Part shown: piece after piece, positions 45,518 to 56,375 of the stretch
How the letters are laid out: every line of letters starts with the position of its first letter
How positions within the stretch are numbered: position 1 is the first letter of the stretch
NCBI RefSeq assembly: GCF_905404315.1
Contig: NC_066269.1
Location: 5,518,001-5,582,000 of the forward strand
Direction of reading: 5' to 3'
DNA length: 64,000 bases
Source of the DNA: Leptidea sinapis
Taxonomy: Eukaryota; Arthropoda; Insecta; Lepidoptera; Pieridae
Program-made: the position numbers and the translations under genes
Notes under the pieces: model-generated
What the model was told of the DNA's origin: nothing
What the model saw: the letters and a program-made list of their open reading frames with translations, nothing else
Database searches by the model: none

Positions 45518-45690
45518 CTAGTTGCACGTTTCATTCGCAACCAAAGGCATTATCTTAATAAAATGTTTAATATGAGAATAACCATGTCATAAACAGAAGC
45601 ATCTGCCAAATCGATTACGATCACAATCCATCGACAAAGCTGACGCAGCAACATCCCATTCTGCACGGACGCACGCAACGAAAGGAAAGA
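45518..45690 (-). mobile_element. Helitron-like element, fourth family, copy 3
   Basis: On the minus strand it ends GTTGCGAATGAAACGTGCAA-CTAG (plus 45518-45521). The next minus-strand base is T. The hairpin is partly decayed. Confidence 0.5.
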
Positions 45691-45694
45691 TTAA

Positions 45695-45890
45695 AGTAAA
45701 TCAAATCGAAATCATTTTATTCACATAGGTCACGGAAATGACACTTATGAATATCAAAAAAAAATATATTTTTCTTATTGAATCTACCGCTACTTCATAA
45801 AGGGTTGAGCTAATGAGAAGAAGTAGCAAGAAACTCATTGCCACTCTTTTATATCAAGATTTACAAGTAGGAAGTTGTAAGTCATTAATG
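45695..45890 (+). repeat. LINE 3'UTR-type repeat, copy 1
   Basis: 'cacggaaatgacacttatgaat', 'tgaatctaccgctacttc' and 'agaagtagcaagaaactcattgccactctttta' recur inverted at 59495-59330, where the repeat interrupts an RT pseudogene. Confidence 0.5.
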
Positions 45891-46186
45891 TTCGATTCGA
45901 TATCGAGTCGTTCGAACAGCGCACAAAGTAGAGCGGAGACAAATAATTATAAAATGGCCGCGGTGTCACTAGCACTAATTGCTCGCCGTTAACAATTAGA
46001 AAGCCTCTCCGTCAAGTTCTCGACCGTCAATCGGTTCGCACTCATTGATTGTTATGATGATTCGCAGGAAAATGAGAGATGAGACCGGGCGAAGTCGAAG
46101 ACGTTAGATAATGCAGCCTAGCGTAACTCTCTACGAAAAAAGCGATTCACTCGATTGTATGAAACGTGCAGTCATTGATAAATTGA

Positions 46187-46500
46187 TTCCACCTTCGCAC
46201 GACACGCCACAAGTTAGGATATCATCCCCACCATCTGGATGTGTGGCGGTCCTCCACAGTGCGATTTTCTAGGAGTTTTCTTCCACGTACTACAAAGCTG
46301 TGGAATGAGCTTCCTTGTGCGGTGTTTCCGGGACGATACGACATGGGTACCTTCACAAAAAGCGCGTACATCTTCCTTAAAGGCCGACAACGCTCTTTTG
46401 ATTCCTCTGGTGTTGCGAGAGAATGTGGGCGGCGGTGATCACTTAACACCAGGTGACCCGTACGCTTGTTTGTCCTACTATTCCATAACAAAAAAAAAAG
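46187..46500 (+). mobile_element. Truncated LINE 3' end inserted in repeat R
   Basis: It carries the C-terminus (STVRFSRSFLPRTTKLWNEL...) with stop at 46438, 3'UTR and an A-run (46489-46499). ATTGA at 46182-46186 and 46501-46505 is the likely core of the target duplication. The empty site is in repeat R at about 17908-17922. Confidence 0.65.
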
Positions 46501-46549
46501 ATTGACAGGTGACTGCTATAAGCCTGTACAAAACGGATATAGCCGAAAT

Positions 46550-46946
46550 CACTGACCTGTATAAGTACAACTGGACAGGCTGTTCCATATGTTTGACGGC
46601 AAATTTTTTGTGCCCATTAGAAGCTCAACTAACGAGCGTCCAGAGAACAATTTTCACTTATAATACGAATGGCTGCGGAGGGACATACAATACTCTGAAG
46701 TATTTTTTCATTTTGAATTAATTTCGTTCGTTTTACGTGTTATTTATACTACAAGAATAAACGTAATAAAGTACACAATTTTTTTTGTAAATAGTTTCCC
46801 AAAAGATGTTTGCTGAGGTTGTGATCATTAGTTTTAGTACCGCGGACTCTCGCTACATGGCTAACAGCGCCAAAATGGCGAATATCAAACGGGCATACAA
46901 GCACTTTGACAGCCGTCAGTCCAGTGATATATCGTAGAGGTCAGTG
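46550..46946. mobile_element. MITE with CACTGACCT termini and 8-bp duplication
   Basis: Termini CACTGACCT (46550) and AGGTCAGTG (to 46946) are inverse. The flanks are GCCGAAAT (46542-46549) and GCTGACAT (46947-46954), 6/8 identical. The uninterrupted repeat R reads GCCGAAATCCACTG, which fits insertion with an 8-bp duplication. At 397 bp without an ORF, it could be a hAT- or P-type element. Confidence 0.65.
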
Positions 46947-47140
46947 GCTGACATCCACTATGTTATATGCAACTGTTCGCTTTCAAACGTAGCCGGATTA
47001 TACTTCGTCGCCAATCGCCATACTGTAATTACTACTATTTCAAATTTATATCAAACCACTGCACAAACTAAATTTTAATTTTTTGTTAGGCAGTCCTGTC
47101 TCTTATGACATAGTATTCATATTATCCTCTGTGAGTAAAT

Positions 47141-47629
47141 GTCATTCGCACCCTACGCATGCTAGATGTATATCTATCGCGACATCTGTCTGCCGACAGT
47201 ATTTTCAAGTTGATCTAGGGTCATAGGTTGGTGACGCATAGAGCAATGCATTTTGCATTAGCGTCCGGATCAGCCTTATTTATGCCAAAACTATGTATTA
47301 TATTATTAATCATGTTGGCAATATTGCTATAAACGCACCGACAGCTGTCGTCGATCAACTGACGCCGTTACTGCGTAGGAGTGATAAGGACACAGATTAT
47401 AATTACTCCCTAACGCAACGTAACTCAGTAACGGTCCATTTGTTTACATTCTTTATCTCGTCTCGTTGGCCTTAGTATAGAAGTATTAGAAAACTAAATT
47501 TAATTTTACTAAAAAAGTTGAGGGTATAAGAAAAAATATTGTTTTACAATAAAACATCTCAGTCGTCTTAATGAAGAATGATAATAGGTCGACGGTGACC
47601 TGAAGAACTATGATCACTACAAAACTAAC
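47141..47629 (-). other. Start of the giant intron
   Basis: The donor AAG|GTTAGT (GT at 47629-47628) ends the large exon. The open frame continuing to 47486 is read-through into the intron. Nothing else is recognised here. Confidence 0.5.
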
Positions 47630-49179
47630 CTTAAACCTGTTCCTTCGGCTGGCGCGCAGGATGATGCCATCGTTCTCGATGTAGTCGGGCACCTCCTTGC
47701 GGTTCGAGAAGTTGAACACGACCGAGGTGGCGGCGCGCTCGGCCGGCCGCAGCCCGCGCGCTCGCACCACACCCGGGTCACCTCTCTCACTCTTGTCATC
47801 TTTGTCACTTGTCACACACTTGCGGTCCGGTGCGCCGGTCCACGCGCGCTCGATGCTCGCGGCCCCGATACGCGACACGACCCGTAACTTGGGCTCTATC
47901 TTTTCCGCGGTGCCGTAGCCGTTCGTTAAATGCTTTTGCTTTGGACTTTCATCGACGCGGGCCTCCGGTTTTAGATCCGCCTCTGGCGTCGGTTCCCGAG
48001 ACACCGACACACTTGATTCGGAATCATTCAAGACGGTCTCGGTGTGGGGTTCGGGCGTCGGCCGCGGTAGGGGCTCCACCAGCGCGGCAGGCGGCGGCTC
48101 CCTTCGCTCGGGGCGCGGCGGCGGCGTGCTCTCGGGCGGTTCGGCCGGCGGACTTTCCGGTAGTCGTGTCTCCTGGAGGGTGTCGCCTGTCGTCGGCGGG
48201 GAATTGGAACGTCGGGAGTCGGTCGAGATCGCCGGCATCGGTTTGATGACTCCTATTCGTCGCGGAGAAGAGAGACGGACTCGGTTCAGCAGCACCGGAT
48301 TCGTGGCGGACACCGGGGGAAGGTGAGAGCCCCGCTTCGGATCTTCGAACGAGTACCGCACTGAAGAACCGGCGCGCGCGATGCCCTCCAGCGCGGCCCG
48401 CGACACCTGCTTCGCGTCGGCGGCGGGCGGCGCGGCCTCCCACTCGGCGATGGCGGACAGGTCGGCCGCCGCCGGGCTGGGCGAGCGCCGGCTGGGCTCC
48501 GGCGTGGAGCTGCGGGGCAGGCCCTCCAGGCAGCGCAGCACGCCCGACACGCGGGCCGCGGGGGCCGGCTTGCGGGGCGCTGCACACTCGAATTTGCGAA
48601 GGGTGGAGCGAACCACGTCCGGCGGAGGGCGCTCTGCGTCACGCAAGAGCGGCGCGGGCCTGCGGGGCGGGCGCGCCGTCTTAGGCAGCGCGGGGGGCGG
48701 AGACGGAGGCGGCGGCGGGGGCTGCGGGGGCAGGGGCGGCGGCGGCTCGCGGTCATCGCGGGTGTCCAGCCGGCTCAGCGCGTCCACGGAGCGCGCGCGC
48801 TTGACCAGGTCGCGGCGCGGGGCCGACACGGACGCGGCGCGCGGCGGGTCGGCGAGCGAGGCGGGGCGGGCGGGGCGCGCGGGCTGGCGCGGCGCGGGCG
48901 GCGGCCGCTCGTCCAGCAGGTGCTCGAGCGAGGCGGCGCGGCGCAGCACGGAGGGCCGGCGGCGGGGCGCCTCGCGCAGCGCCAAGCTGAGGTAGCGCGA
49001 CTTGAGCCGCTTGACGATGCCGGGTCCGTAGCGCAGCTCCTCGTCGTCGTCGGGCGCGGGCTGCGCGGGGGGCGGCGGCGGCGGGGGCGGCGCGGGGGCG
49101 GCGGGCGGCGGCCGGGCCCGCGCCGCTCGTCGCTGCAGCAGCTCCCGCTTCCACTGGGGCAGGGTACCGGTCGACATGC
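47630..49179 (-). CDS. Large proline-rich exon of a taperin/phostensin-like host gene
   Basis: The acceptor TTCTGTGTGCAG ends at 49180. The exon then reads GC-ATG-TCG, and from 49177 encodes 516 codons to the donor AAG|GTTAGT at 47630 (phase 0). Near the N-terminus is TLPQWKRELLQRR, then a poly-Pro block, then YGPGIVKRLKSRYLSLALRE. The middle is Pro/Arg/Ser-rich low-complexity with SH3-ligand-like PxxP runs. The end carries SVVFNFSNRKEVPDYIENDG. Known of the family: taperin and phostensin begin with a similar W-K-x-x-L-L-x-R-R motif and act as PP1-targeting, actin-associated proteins. The assignment rests on motifs across exons, not on a search. Base composition is far more GC-rich than anything nearby. 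Long antisense ORFs here are composition artefacts. Confidence 0.7.
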
Positions 49180-49199
49180 CTGCACACAGAACGGGGCTC

Positions 49200-50250
49200 A
49201 CTCTCTATATCTGACGAAGCATTATTTAGATGTCTCCTAGAATGTTACTCAATCATACCTTCAGGACCAAAAGTCGTACACAATAGTAAGGATACAAATA
49301 AATATAAAGCATGCAGATAAAAACAGTTCCATAAATTAAATAATAATATAAAAATATTTATATATAACAATGAACAATAATTAAAAGCAATGCAATTTTA
49401 AAACCAACTGTAAAGAGTACAACAAACAAAGAATCCACGTCTTGATTTTGAAAGAACTGAATATCATAGTAAGTTTATACATATACGTCTGTATAAATAC
49501 GAATATTCAAGCTCTTCGGGTATATCACCGGTAACGAGAACTCCATGGAACATCTGGTGGTATAAAGGAAAGTTGAAGTCAAAAGATCTCTTGGACACTC
49601 TCAAACACGGTGGACAGATCTCATAATATTTGTTACACAAGTGAAACAAGACCACACCCACTCTGTCAAGAATGAACGGTTAAGAATTAAAATAAATATT
49701 TATTTTTTTTTTTTTATAGGACTAACGGGATATATTTACACTTTCCAAAAAAATTAAATTAAAAAAATATACACGTTGATTAAAAACTTCCTCTAACATA
49801 TCCTTCCTTTTCAGCCTTTTCATCACTGTGGAGCGGATTAAGAGATCATTAGCCAGGGTATTTGGGTAGACCGAGAGCCGATCACCATACTTTCTTTTGA
49901 ATTTCTCAATTACAGACTGACCACTGGGAACGCCAACATATTTGTGGATCTCATTTTAGTCCGAGAGCTGGCACAAATTTTTGGGAAGATATTTGAGGCA
50001 ACCTGAAAAGTGTTCCATAACGGGCTAAATGAACCCCTAAATAATTTTATATGTTGTAGTTTTATGTTTAAAGAATAAATAATAAGCCAGACGATTTAGT
50101 CGGGGATTTAACATAGCCAGATGCGTGCGGAATTTATAAATGATTGCTGGATTTTTTTATAGCTACATGTCAAATAAGAAACAAACAAAAAGAAGTGGGA
50201 GTGAAGATATAAAGCGTATAGGAAAGGCCTCAAGTTAAATAACTGAGCTA
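49200..50250 (-). other. Host intron, unassigned
   Basis: AT-rich sequence between the large exon and the short upstream exon at 53.8 kb, with no feature I can support. Confidence 0.4.
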
Positions 50251-50256
50251 GCATAA

Positions 50257-50609
50257 TCTATATATATATAAAAATGAATTGCTGTTCGTTAGTCTCGCTA
50301 AAACTCGAGAACGGCTGGACTGATTTGGCTAATTTTGGTCTTGAATTATTTGTGGAAGTCCAGAGAAGGTTTAAAAGGTGAATAAATAGGAAAATGCTGC
50401 TAAATTAAATAAAAACAACAAATTTGTTTTTCCTTTGATGTGTCCATACATAATTTCTATGAGAGATTTTATTAACGCAAGGTTTGACAGTTCTGCTGTG
50501 AAACAATTTCATTACGACAGCAGGGTGCATATTTTACGAAGTAATTTTTGATATTATGATATATTATTTTATTTATTATATACAGAACAACGTCTGTCGG
50601 GTCAGCTAG
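50257..50609 (+). mobile_element. Helitron-like element, close relative of 3831-4206
   Basis: It starts A|TCTATATATATATAAAAATG and ends CTAG (50606-50609) before T, with the ACAGA/TCTGT hairpin. It is nearly colinear with 3831-4206, with one small internal deletion. Confidence 0.75.
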
Positions 50610-50794
50610 TTTGATATAAATAATTTCAAGAATTCGCCGCCATCGCTATATTTGCTTTTCAAGTTTGGAATGAAGGATGTTATGATTCACCTTATCAACA
50701 GAACGCCATATTCTGAATAGTAAAGTTTTCTGTTCATTCAGCATGATTTATCAACTTAAATTTTGTATAAAAATGAGTGTACATTCACTGTTAT

Positions 50795-51090
50795 AACATT
50801 AATGTTAACACCAGAAACAGATATAATAATGCTTCTACAGCAAGATCCCAGAAAATGTTCAAAACAAATGCATTATGATACTAAAAAGAATTGTTAAAAA
50901 CGTTTGTGTTGTAAAGCCTACTATAGCATAAATGACTTTCTTATTATACCACAATATATTGGGAACGGAACGAACACCCTCAGTCTATTATATAATAAGT
51001 TTAATTGTACGATATCACATTGTAACCATATGCTCTATGAAAAATAAATAGAATTAAATTTTTAAGACTTTTGTGAGTCATTATGGAGCC
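50795..51090 (+). pseudogene. LINE 3' end, family of 19.5 kb
   Basis: Contains 'agatcccagaaaatgttcaaaac' and 'attgttaaaaacgtttgtgttgtaaagcctactatagcataaatgac', matching 19570-19635 without the 125-bp insert. Translation resembles ...KAYYSINDFL, the usual C-terminal end. Confidence 0.5.
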
Positions 51091-51245
51091 CGCTGAGTTT
51101 GCTGCACCCGTTCTTCTCAGGTCTGAGGCATACTTTTTTGGAATTTGAATTTGTCCAATTTCTCTTGCAGCACCAGAGGAATTAAGTGTTGTTGGCTTTG
51201 TAGGAAAACGCAGTAGTGTTGTTGAAGAGCAGCTAAACTTTTTTT

Positions 51246-51548
51246 AATCAAAATAAGGGATGAGACGAGCAGGACGTTCAGCTGATGGTAATTGATACGC
51301 CCTGCCCATTAACATGCAGTACCGCTCAAGATTATTGAAAAACTCAAAAATTCTGAGCGGCACTACAACTGCGCTCGTCACCTTGAGACATAAGATGTGA
51401 AGTCTCATTTGCCTAGTAATTTCAATAGCTACGGCGCCCTTCAGACCGAAACACAGTAATGGTTACACCTTACGGGTTCACGGCAGGAATATGCGCCGTT
51501 GTGGTACCCATAATCTACCCAGCATCCGATGCAAAGGAGCCTCCCACT
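51246..51548 (+). repeat. SINE-like structured repeat, copy 5 (full length)
   Basis: It runs from 'aataagggatgagacgagcagg' to 'aaggagcctcccactggt'. The complementary arms (accgctca/tgagcggc; acggcgcc/gcgccgt) are preserved. Confidence 0.55.
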
Positions 51549-51559
51549 GGTAAACGAAT

Positions 51560-52080
51560 ATATTAGATAAGTTTATTCTATCACTGGTCGACAATTTTTT
51601 CAAGAGAAACCTGCATGGCCTGTGTATATGGCATATCCAGTACTGTCATCTACATGATAGTGGATACAAAATGCAGAAGACTATGACCAGCAACTGTAAG
51701 TAGTAGTATAACTAGACTAGTAATAGCACACAGCCTTGGCGAGTTCCAGTGCTATGTGCTTTAGACTTGAGAAATATCCTTTCACAATGACTTGTCTGCT
51801 GCAAGCAGTAAGAAAACTAGTGGTCCGCTTGCTCATATACTAGAAGTCTATGTGTAAGATATACTAGAAGAACCTTAACCAACCAACCATCATGAAAGCC
51901 TTACTGTTGATCATTGTTCAACTGATAACCCTAAAGGCATACCATGCACTGTTATTAATGCTCTCCACAATTTTAGAGTTCAGGCAATGTCTTTCGCTAG
52001 CTTGATTTAAACTGTCACCATATAAAAATGAATTATGATTGAAGTCCCTAATAAATAAATTAAATAAGTTCAAATCAATT
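51560..52080. other. Unassigned intron sequence
   Basis: No supported feature. Confidence 0.4.
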
Positions 52081-52081
52081 A

Positions 52082-52293
52082 CTAGCAGATCCGACAGACA
52101 TTGTTTGGTGTATAATAAATAAAATACTGTTTTTTATGAATTTGTGAATAATATTTCATAATGTCAAGACTTATTTTGTAAAATATATCCTCATATAATA
52201 AAATATCTATCTAATATGTTGTTACAATGAAAATATTTCACAGAATGACTGTTAAACGAGTTCACACGAGGAAACAAACACCAGGACACTGGA
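52082..52293 (-). mobile_element. Internally deleted Helitron with exact ends
   Basis: On the minus strand it starts A|TCCAGTGTCCTGGTG (from plus 52293) and ends CTAG (plus 52085-52082) before T. Only about 212 bases remain of the roughly 330-370 bases in related copies. Confidence 0.6.
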
Positions 52294-53105
52294 TTTAAGT
52301 GACCTAAAATTAATATAACTATATCATAATTGTGTAGTTTTTGTTTCGGGAAACTGAATCATCTATTAAAAATGTATGTAAACATACACTTTGAACTATA
52401 GTTAAATAATAATTAATTTAATTAGGTTTCTTCCCTATCTGTATCTATCTATCTATTCATTCTAATCAATTATTTTTTATTGTATCTCTGAACCTCAATT
52501 TTTATAATATACATCTTGTTTTGACAATGACAGCACAGTCACAGCTCTTTTTATACAGAGCTAGGCTAGGTCCCCAAGCAACATTCAACTTGTTAGAGAA
52601 GCTATTATTACAACAATTATAGTAAATACAACGACATGAGAAACACAAAAGAATACTACTCACCTTGCAAGTGGTGTAAGTTAGCAATTCTTATATTTTA
52701 AATATAACAATTAATTATAATACTGAAGAACAATTATTTATATCAATTAGAGACTAGATAATTAAATGTGTATCTCATTTTATATTCATAATATGGAATA
52801 CCAACAGCTATAACCAATAAAACAACAATTTATTTGAAACAGTGGGTTAATTAGTAAACATATGTTAGAGGAAAATGTTAATATACAGAAATAATTTGGC
52901 TGACTCACATAACTCTGTGCATTCAAACAGTAAATAGAGTCATAGATACATGGGACACAGAAACAATAGATGAGCTCATTAAATTAGCTTATTGCAATTA
53001 ATTATGATACAATTTTATTCATAATTAAATATTGAGAATGGTGAGATCCTGAAAATAGAAGTTTATATGTGACTAATATACAATGCTGCTCACATATACA
53101 AGTCT
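52294..53105. other. Host intron, unassigned
   Basis: AT-rich. A donor-like CAAG|GTGAGTAG on the minus strand (near 52663) has no convincing exon attached. Confidence 0.35.
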
Positions 53106-53111
53106 GCTCGA

Positions 53112-53233
53112 GTCTCATGCCAGATTTTGGCAAGACAACACGTCCTGAGGATGCCTCGTGTAGAGGCGAAACATGTGTTGAATTGTTTAAAAACAAATAT
53201 TGGCAGAATTAACACTAAAGAAAACTTAAATCA
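53112..53233 (+). repeat. Structured repeat with hammerhead-like core
   Basis: The sequence has outer arms CAACACGT (53136-53143) and ATGTGTTG (53173-53180), a CTGAGGA core (53145-53151), stem GCCTC-GTGTA-GAGGC (53153-53167) and GAAAC (53168-53172). It is the inverse of the insert at 19636-19760. The order CTGANGA, stem, GAAAC matches hammerhead cores of Penelope-like elements, but no cleavage triplet is evident. Confidence 0.45.
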
Positions 53234-53768
53234 TTTGTATAATTATGGATTTCCGCAAAGTAATGCCTACTTCAATAAATTTTAATAAATGTGACTCATT
53301 ATAGGGTGTAGCGAAACCCATGGGGTGTCGGTGAGAAAAAAAAAATTACTCATAGTCACACTGGTGTGACCACTTGTCGGGAATGTAATTAATAGGTACT
53401 AGTAAGGCTGCTGGGTAAAAGATGGGACTTTAATGGATAATTTGATCATGAAAATGACTAGAGCATTACAATAAAGATATTAATGATTTACTAAATAGCC
53501 AGGAAGCTTGAGACAACAGCATGCATGACAAATAATTTCTGGGAAAGAGTTTGCAGCCATTCACTTGCATTAAATATACAAGAAACGGGAAAATAGGAGG
53601 GAGTTTATTATGTTATAATATATAAAAAAAATCTGTTAATTCAGCACCAGCATGCAGGTGGTGCAATTCAGGTTGAAAATATAGAAGACATTGTCAAAAA
53701 ATGACTTAAATGTATATACAGCATGCCTTGACATCTCTATCTAAATAGCCACATGATAAAGTACTAAC

Positions 53769-53840
53769 CAAAGTCCTGTGAGCACTCCAAGATTGTCTCC
53801 ACCATCATCTTGCAGCTCCGCACCAATGTGCCCTACACAG
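53769..53840 (-). CDS. First coding exon of the host gene (start codon)
   Basis: The acceptor ...GGTGCCATTCAG ends at 53841 and the donor TTTG|GTTAGTAC follows 53769, giving a 72-base exon. An ATG at 53808 opens MMVETILECSQDF. The last base joins GC at 49179 to make GGC and continues in frame into MSTGTLPQWK. A TAG in the same frame lies upstream in the exon (plus 53835-53833), so this ATG is the natural start. The acceptor implies at least one further non-coding exon upstream. The ATG at 49177 could serve as an alternative start. The evidence is splice consensus and phase only; no transcript was seen. Confidence 0.5.
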
Positions 53841-53849
53841 CTGAATGGC

Positions 53850-55190
53850 ACCAACACAAAACAAATAAGCATTTAATAAAATCAAGATCGTACAGCAAAA
53901 TAATCACTAAGTCTATTCCATTACTTGTACTACTTATAATATTATAAATAATATTCAGTAAATTGCATAATACATATGTAATGAGATCCACACAAACACA
54001 AACACATAATACTTTATAATATATTATATTTATTGTTTAAAGTAAATATATAACACTACTTTTTAAATAAATAATACTTATTGTATATAATATAGGTGTT
54101 TTTTTTTTCAGAATTATGGGCCTAACAATATAAATATTTTAAAACCCATCCATACACATACCAACTCAGCATTGGTGACTGTTATCAATGTACAAAGGTA
54201 TAATACTGATAAGATACAGAAGTATTCTAAATAGCAAGCAATACAGTTCCTATTAACATCACATAACAGGCAAGTGGCAACACATCAGGAAGCTAGCCTA
54301 ACATAGCAGAGACGTCGATGACCCCCGCCGCGGCCCGCGTCTCGGGACCTGAGTCGACCGCCGCATGCCGTTTTAATTCAACTAACTGTATTGGCTTTTT
54401 ATTATGTACTATCATAAAGTACGCACAATCAATGCGTTTGTAATGAGCACTCTCATTATGGTTATCGTTATAAAAAATCTGCCCTACAACAATGCATTCC
54501 ACTTTGTCATGCATACTATATAATATTGTAATCAATTACATACCTATTAGTAAATATCCATTAGTTTCGATCACCGCACGAGTAGACAAACAACTTTTAA
54601 AACCACATTATTGCCTTATGGGTAAGTTCTGGCCAAGCACAACAATAAAACATAAATAAAAGCACTGCCGGTTTTTCAAAATTTTTGTATTAGAAACATA
54701 AACATATCTTTGTATTTATTTTTCAACTATTAAGTGATATTGATTGAGTGATATTTTGATACACATAAAATGCAGTTACACGATAATCTAAATACAAATT
54801 TGAAAATAATTCACAGTGAACGTGAAGAACAAGAGTAAAAATACTCCCAAGTCCCAACAGTAAACTGTAAACACCTGATGACTGAAGTCTGCAACTGCAT
54901 GCCATTCACAATGCCACTCGTGTATCGAACCGTGTACACCGAGTATAAACTTACACTATAGAGTAACGACTAACGACAATAGAGTATTCAAACTGTCATC
55001 TGATTGAAAATTCCTAAGATATACCAAATTTTGGATCTGGTGTATCAACTTGTGTTTCAATATCGATTTTTTTAAATCGTCGGTGACTTTATTCTATTCA
55101 TTAACGCCACACACTAGCAAATTGCTAATCATGAATAGAATAGAAATAAATTAATTCTTCATAGGAAATGACAATAACATAACATATTCC
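53850..55190 (-). other. Upstream region of the host gene, unassigned
   Basis: The minus-strand ORF 54511-54293 (MHDKVECIVVGQIFYNDN...) ends in a CpG-rich patch at plus 54310-54370. A donor-like ATAG|GTATGTAA lies near plus 54541. This could include a 5' non-coding exon or promoter of the host gene, or another gene. I cannot decide. Confidence 0.3.
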
Positions 55191-55279
55191 ATAAACACTT
55201 AGTAAATTCAAATATTTTTTTTCGAAATAGGAAATGAAATCACTATATATCAGAAGTAAACAACTACCACCCATTTGAG

Positions 55280-55500
55280 AATTAATGCCCCACACCTGAG
55301 AAGAACGGGCGCAAGGATTTTTAACGAGCTTCTTAATTTTTTAAATTCGACACAATCAACTTTATAATAATTTAAATAGCCTGACGGCGGTCACTCCATT
55401 CCCAATCTGTGTGGCATTTAATTGAATATTTTCCAAGTAGTGGCACTCTTTCATTCATTACACGAAGAGTCTGGTCTTTGGTCGTAATAATTGGGTTTTC
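55280..55500 (-). repeat. LINE 3'UTR-type repeat, second copy
   Basis: 'cctgagaagaacgggcgcaag' and 'cctgacggcggtcactccattcccaatctg' match 23570-23840. Confidence 0.45.
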
Positions 55501-56350
55501 GGAGAAGAATTTATCAAATTCGTTAGCAATATTATTTTATTTTATTTCTAGCTAGCTTTGAAGATTTCTGCAATTCAAAAACAGATAAAAAGTACCTATC
55601 TATACAAACATAATACCTATTTTGTGTGTTTAGATTTATATTTATGACTGTTGAATCAGTAGTTTACAAAATATAAATAAAATTGTTTCAATATCAAAAT
55701 AATATAAAGACAATAATCTGTTTGTTTATTTGGGTGATCTCCGAGGAATGACTGTATCAATTTTGATGAGATTTTCCGGAGAAATAATAACTAAACTGTA
55801 ATAAAGAAAAAATAGAAAAAAAAAATTAAAAAGAGATTATAGATGGCGTTTATTTTCAACAGGGATTATACATACAGGGATTATTATAGAAAAATAATTG
55901 TTTTCCCTACATAATATTCCATAAGAAGGGCTTGACAATTTTTTATGGGTTTCAGAGTTTTACGAACATATTAATAAGCAAGTATATTGGGTTATATAAT
56001 TTTGTACCAGTCATATATTTTACTGTTTACTACGATGTTCGTGGTCGTCACGTCGAGGTGAGTGGCCTGTTTCACAATGCGATAGAGGGTCACCAATAAT
56101 TGTAGCAAGTATAGCTGGCGGTTAATTATGCAGATAGCAATAGGTCTGTAGGATCCGAAATGTCTTCTTATTTTGAATCGGATGGACAAGGGCGTTAGGC
56201 TGATCTACGACGGGAGGAATGCCATCCGGCCCGCTAGATTTCTTGACGTCCAAGGAAAACAGAGCGGAATCATCAGCGGTGTTTTCCGTTATCGTCAAGA
56301 GACTAGTTGGAGGCAATAAGAGTGCACAGGATATCAAAGTAAAATAAAAT
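55501..56350. other. Unassigned; possible RT scrap on the minus strand
   Basis: The minus strand near plus 56210-56300 reads FSLDVKKSSGPDGIPPVV, the 'KxxGPDGIPPxxL' block found upstream of LINE RT domains. The rest is not legible. Confidence 0.4.
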
Positions 56351-56375
56351 TTATTTAATTACGTTTAAACTACTA

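Larger units (their letters stand above)
46108..47140 (+). repeat. Dispersed repeat R, copy 3, split by two insertions
   Basis: Three blocks of repeat R (46108-46186, 46501-46549, 46955-47140) are separated by a LINE tail and a MITE. The uninterrupted copies at 17.4 and 17.9 kb show the original order. Confidence 0.6.

Noticed and set aside
48024..48756. Alternative minus-strand frames within the large exon
   Set aside because: They are out of frame with W-K-R-E-L-L and the conserved 3' part; composition keeps all frames open.
48381..48995. Long plus-strand ORF (and other antisense ORFs at 47697-49240)
   Set aside because: They mirror the GC-rich minus-strand exon. Their Arg/Gly/Ala-rich products have no domains, and the minus frame has the splice signals and motifs.
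54293..54535. Minus-strand ORF with a CpG-rich end as a separate gene
   Set aside because: It has a plausible composition but no domain or clear start; kept only as a possible upstream exon or promoter area.
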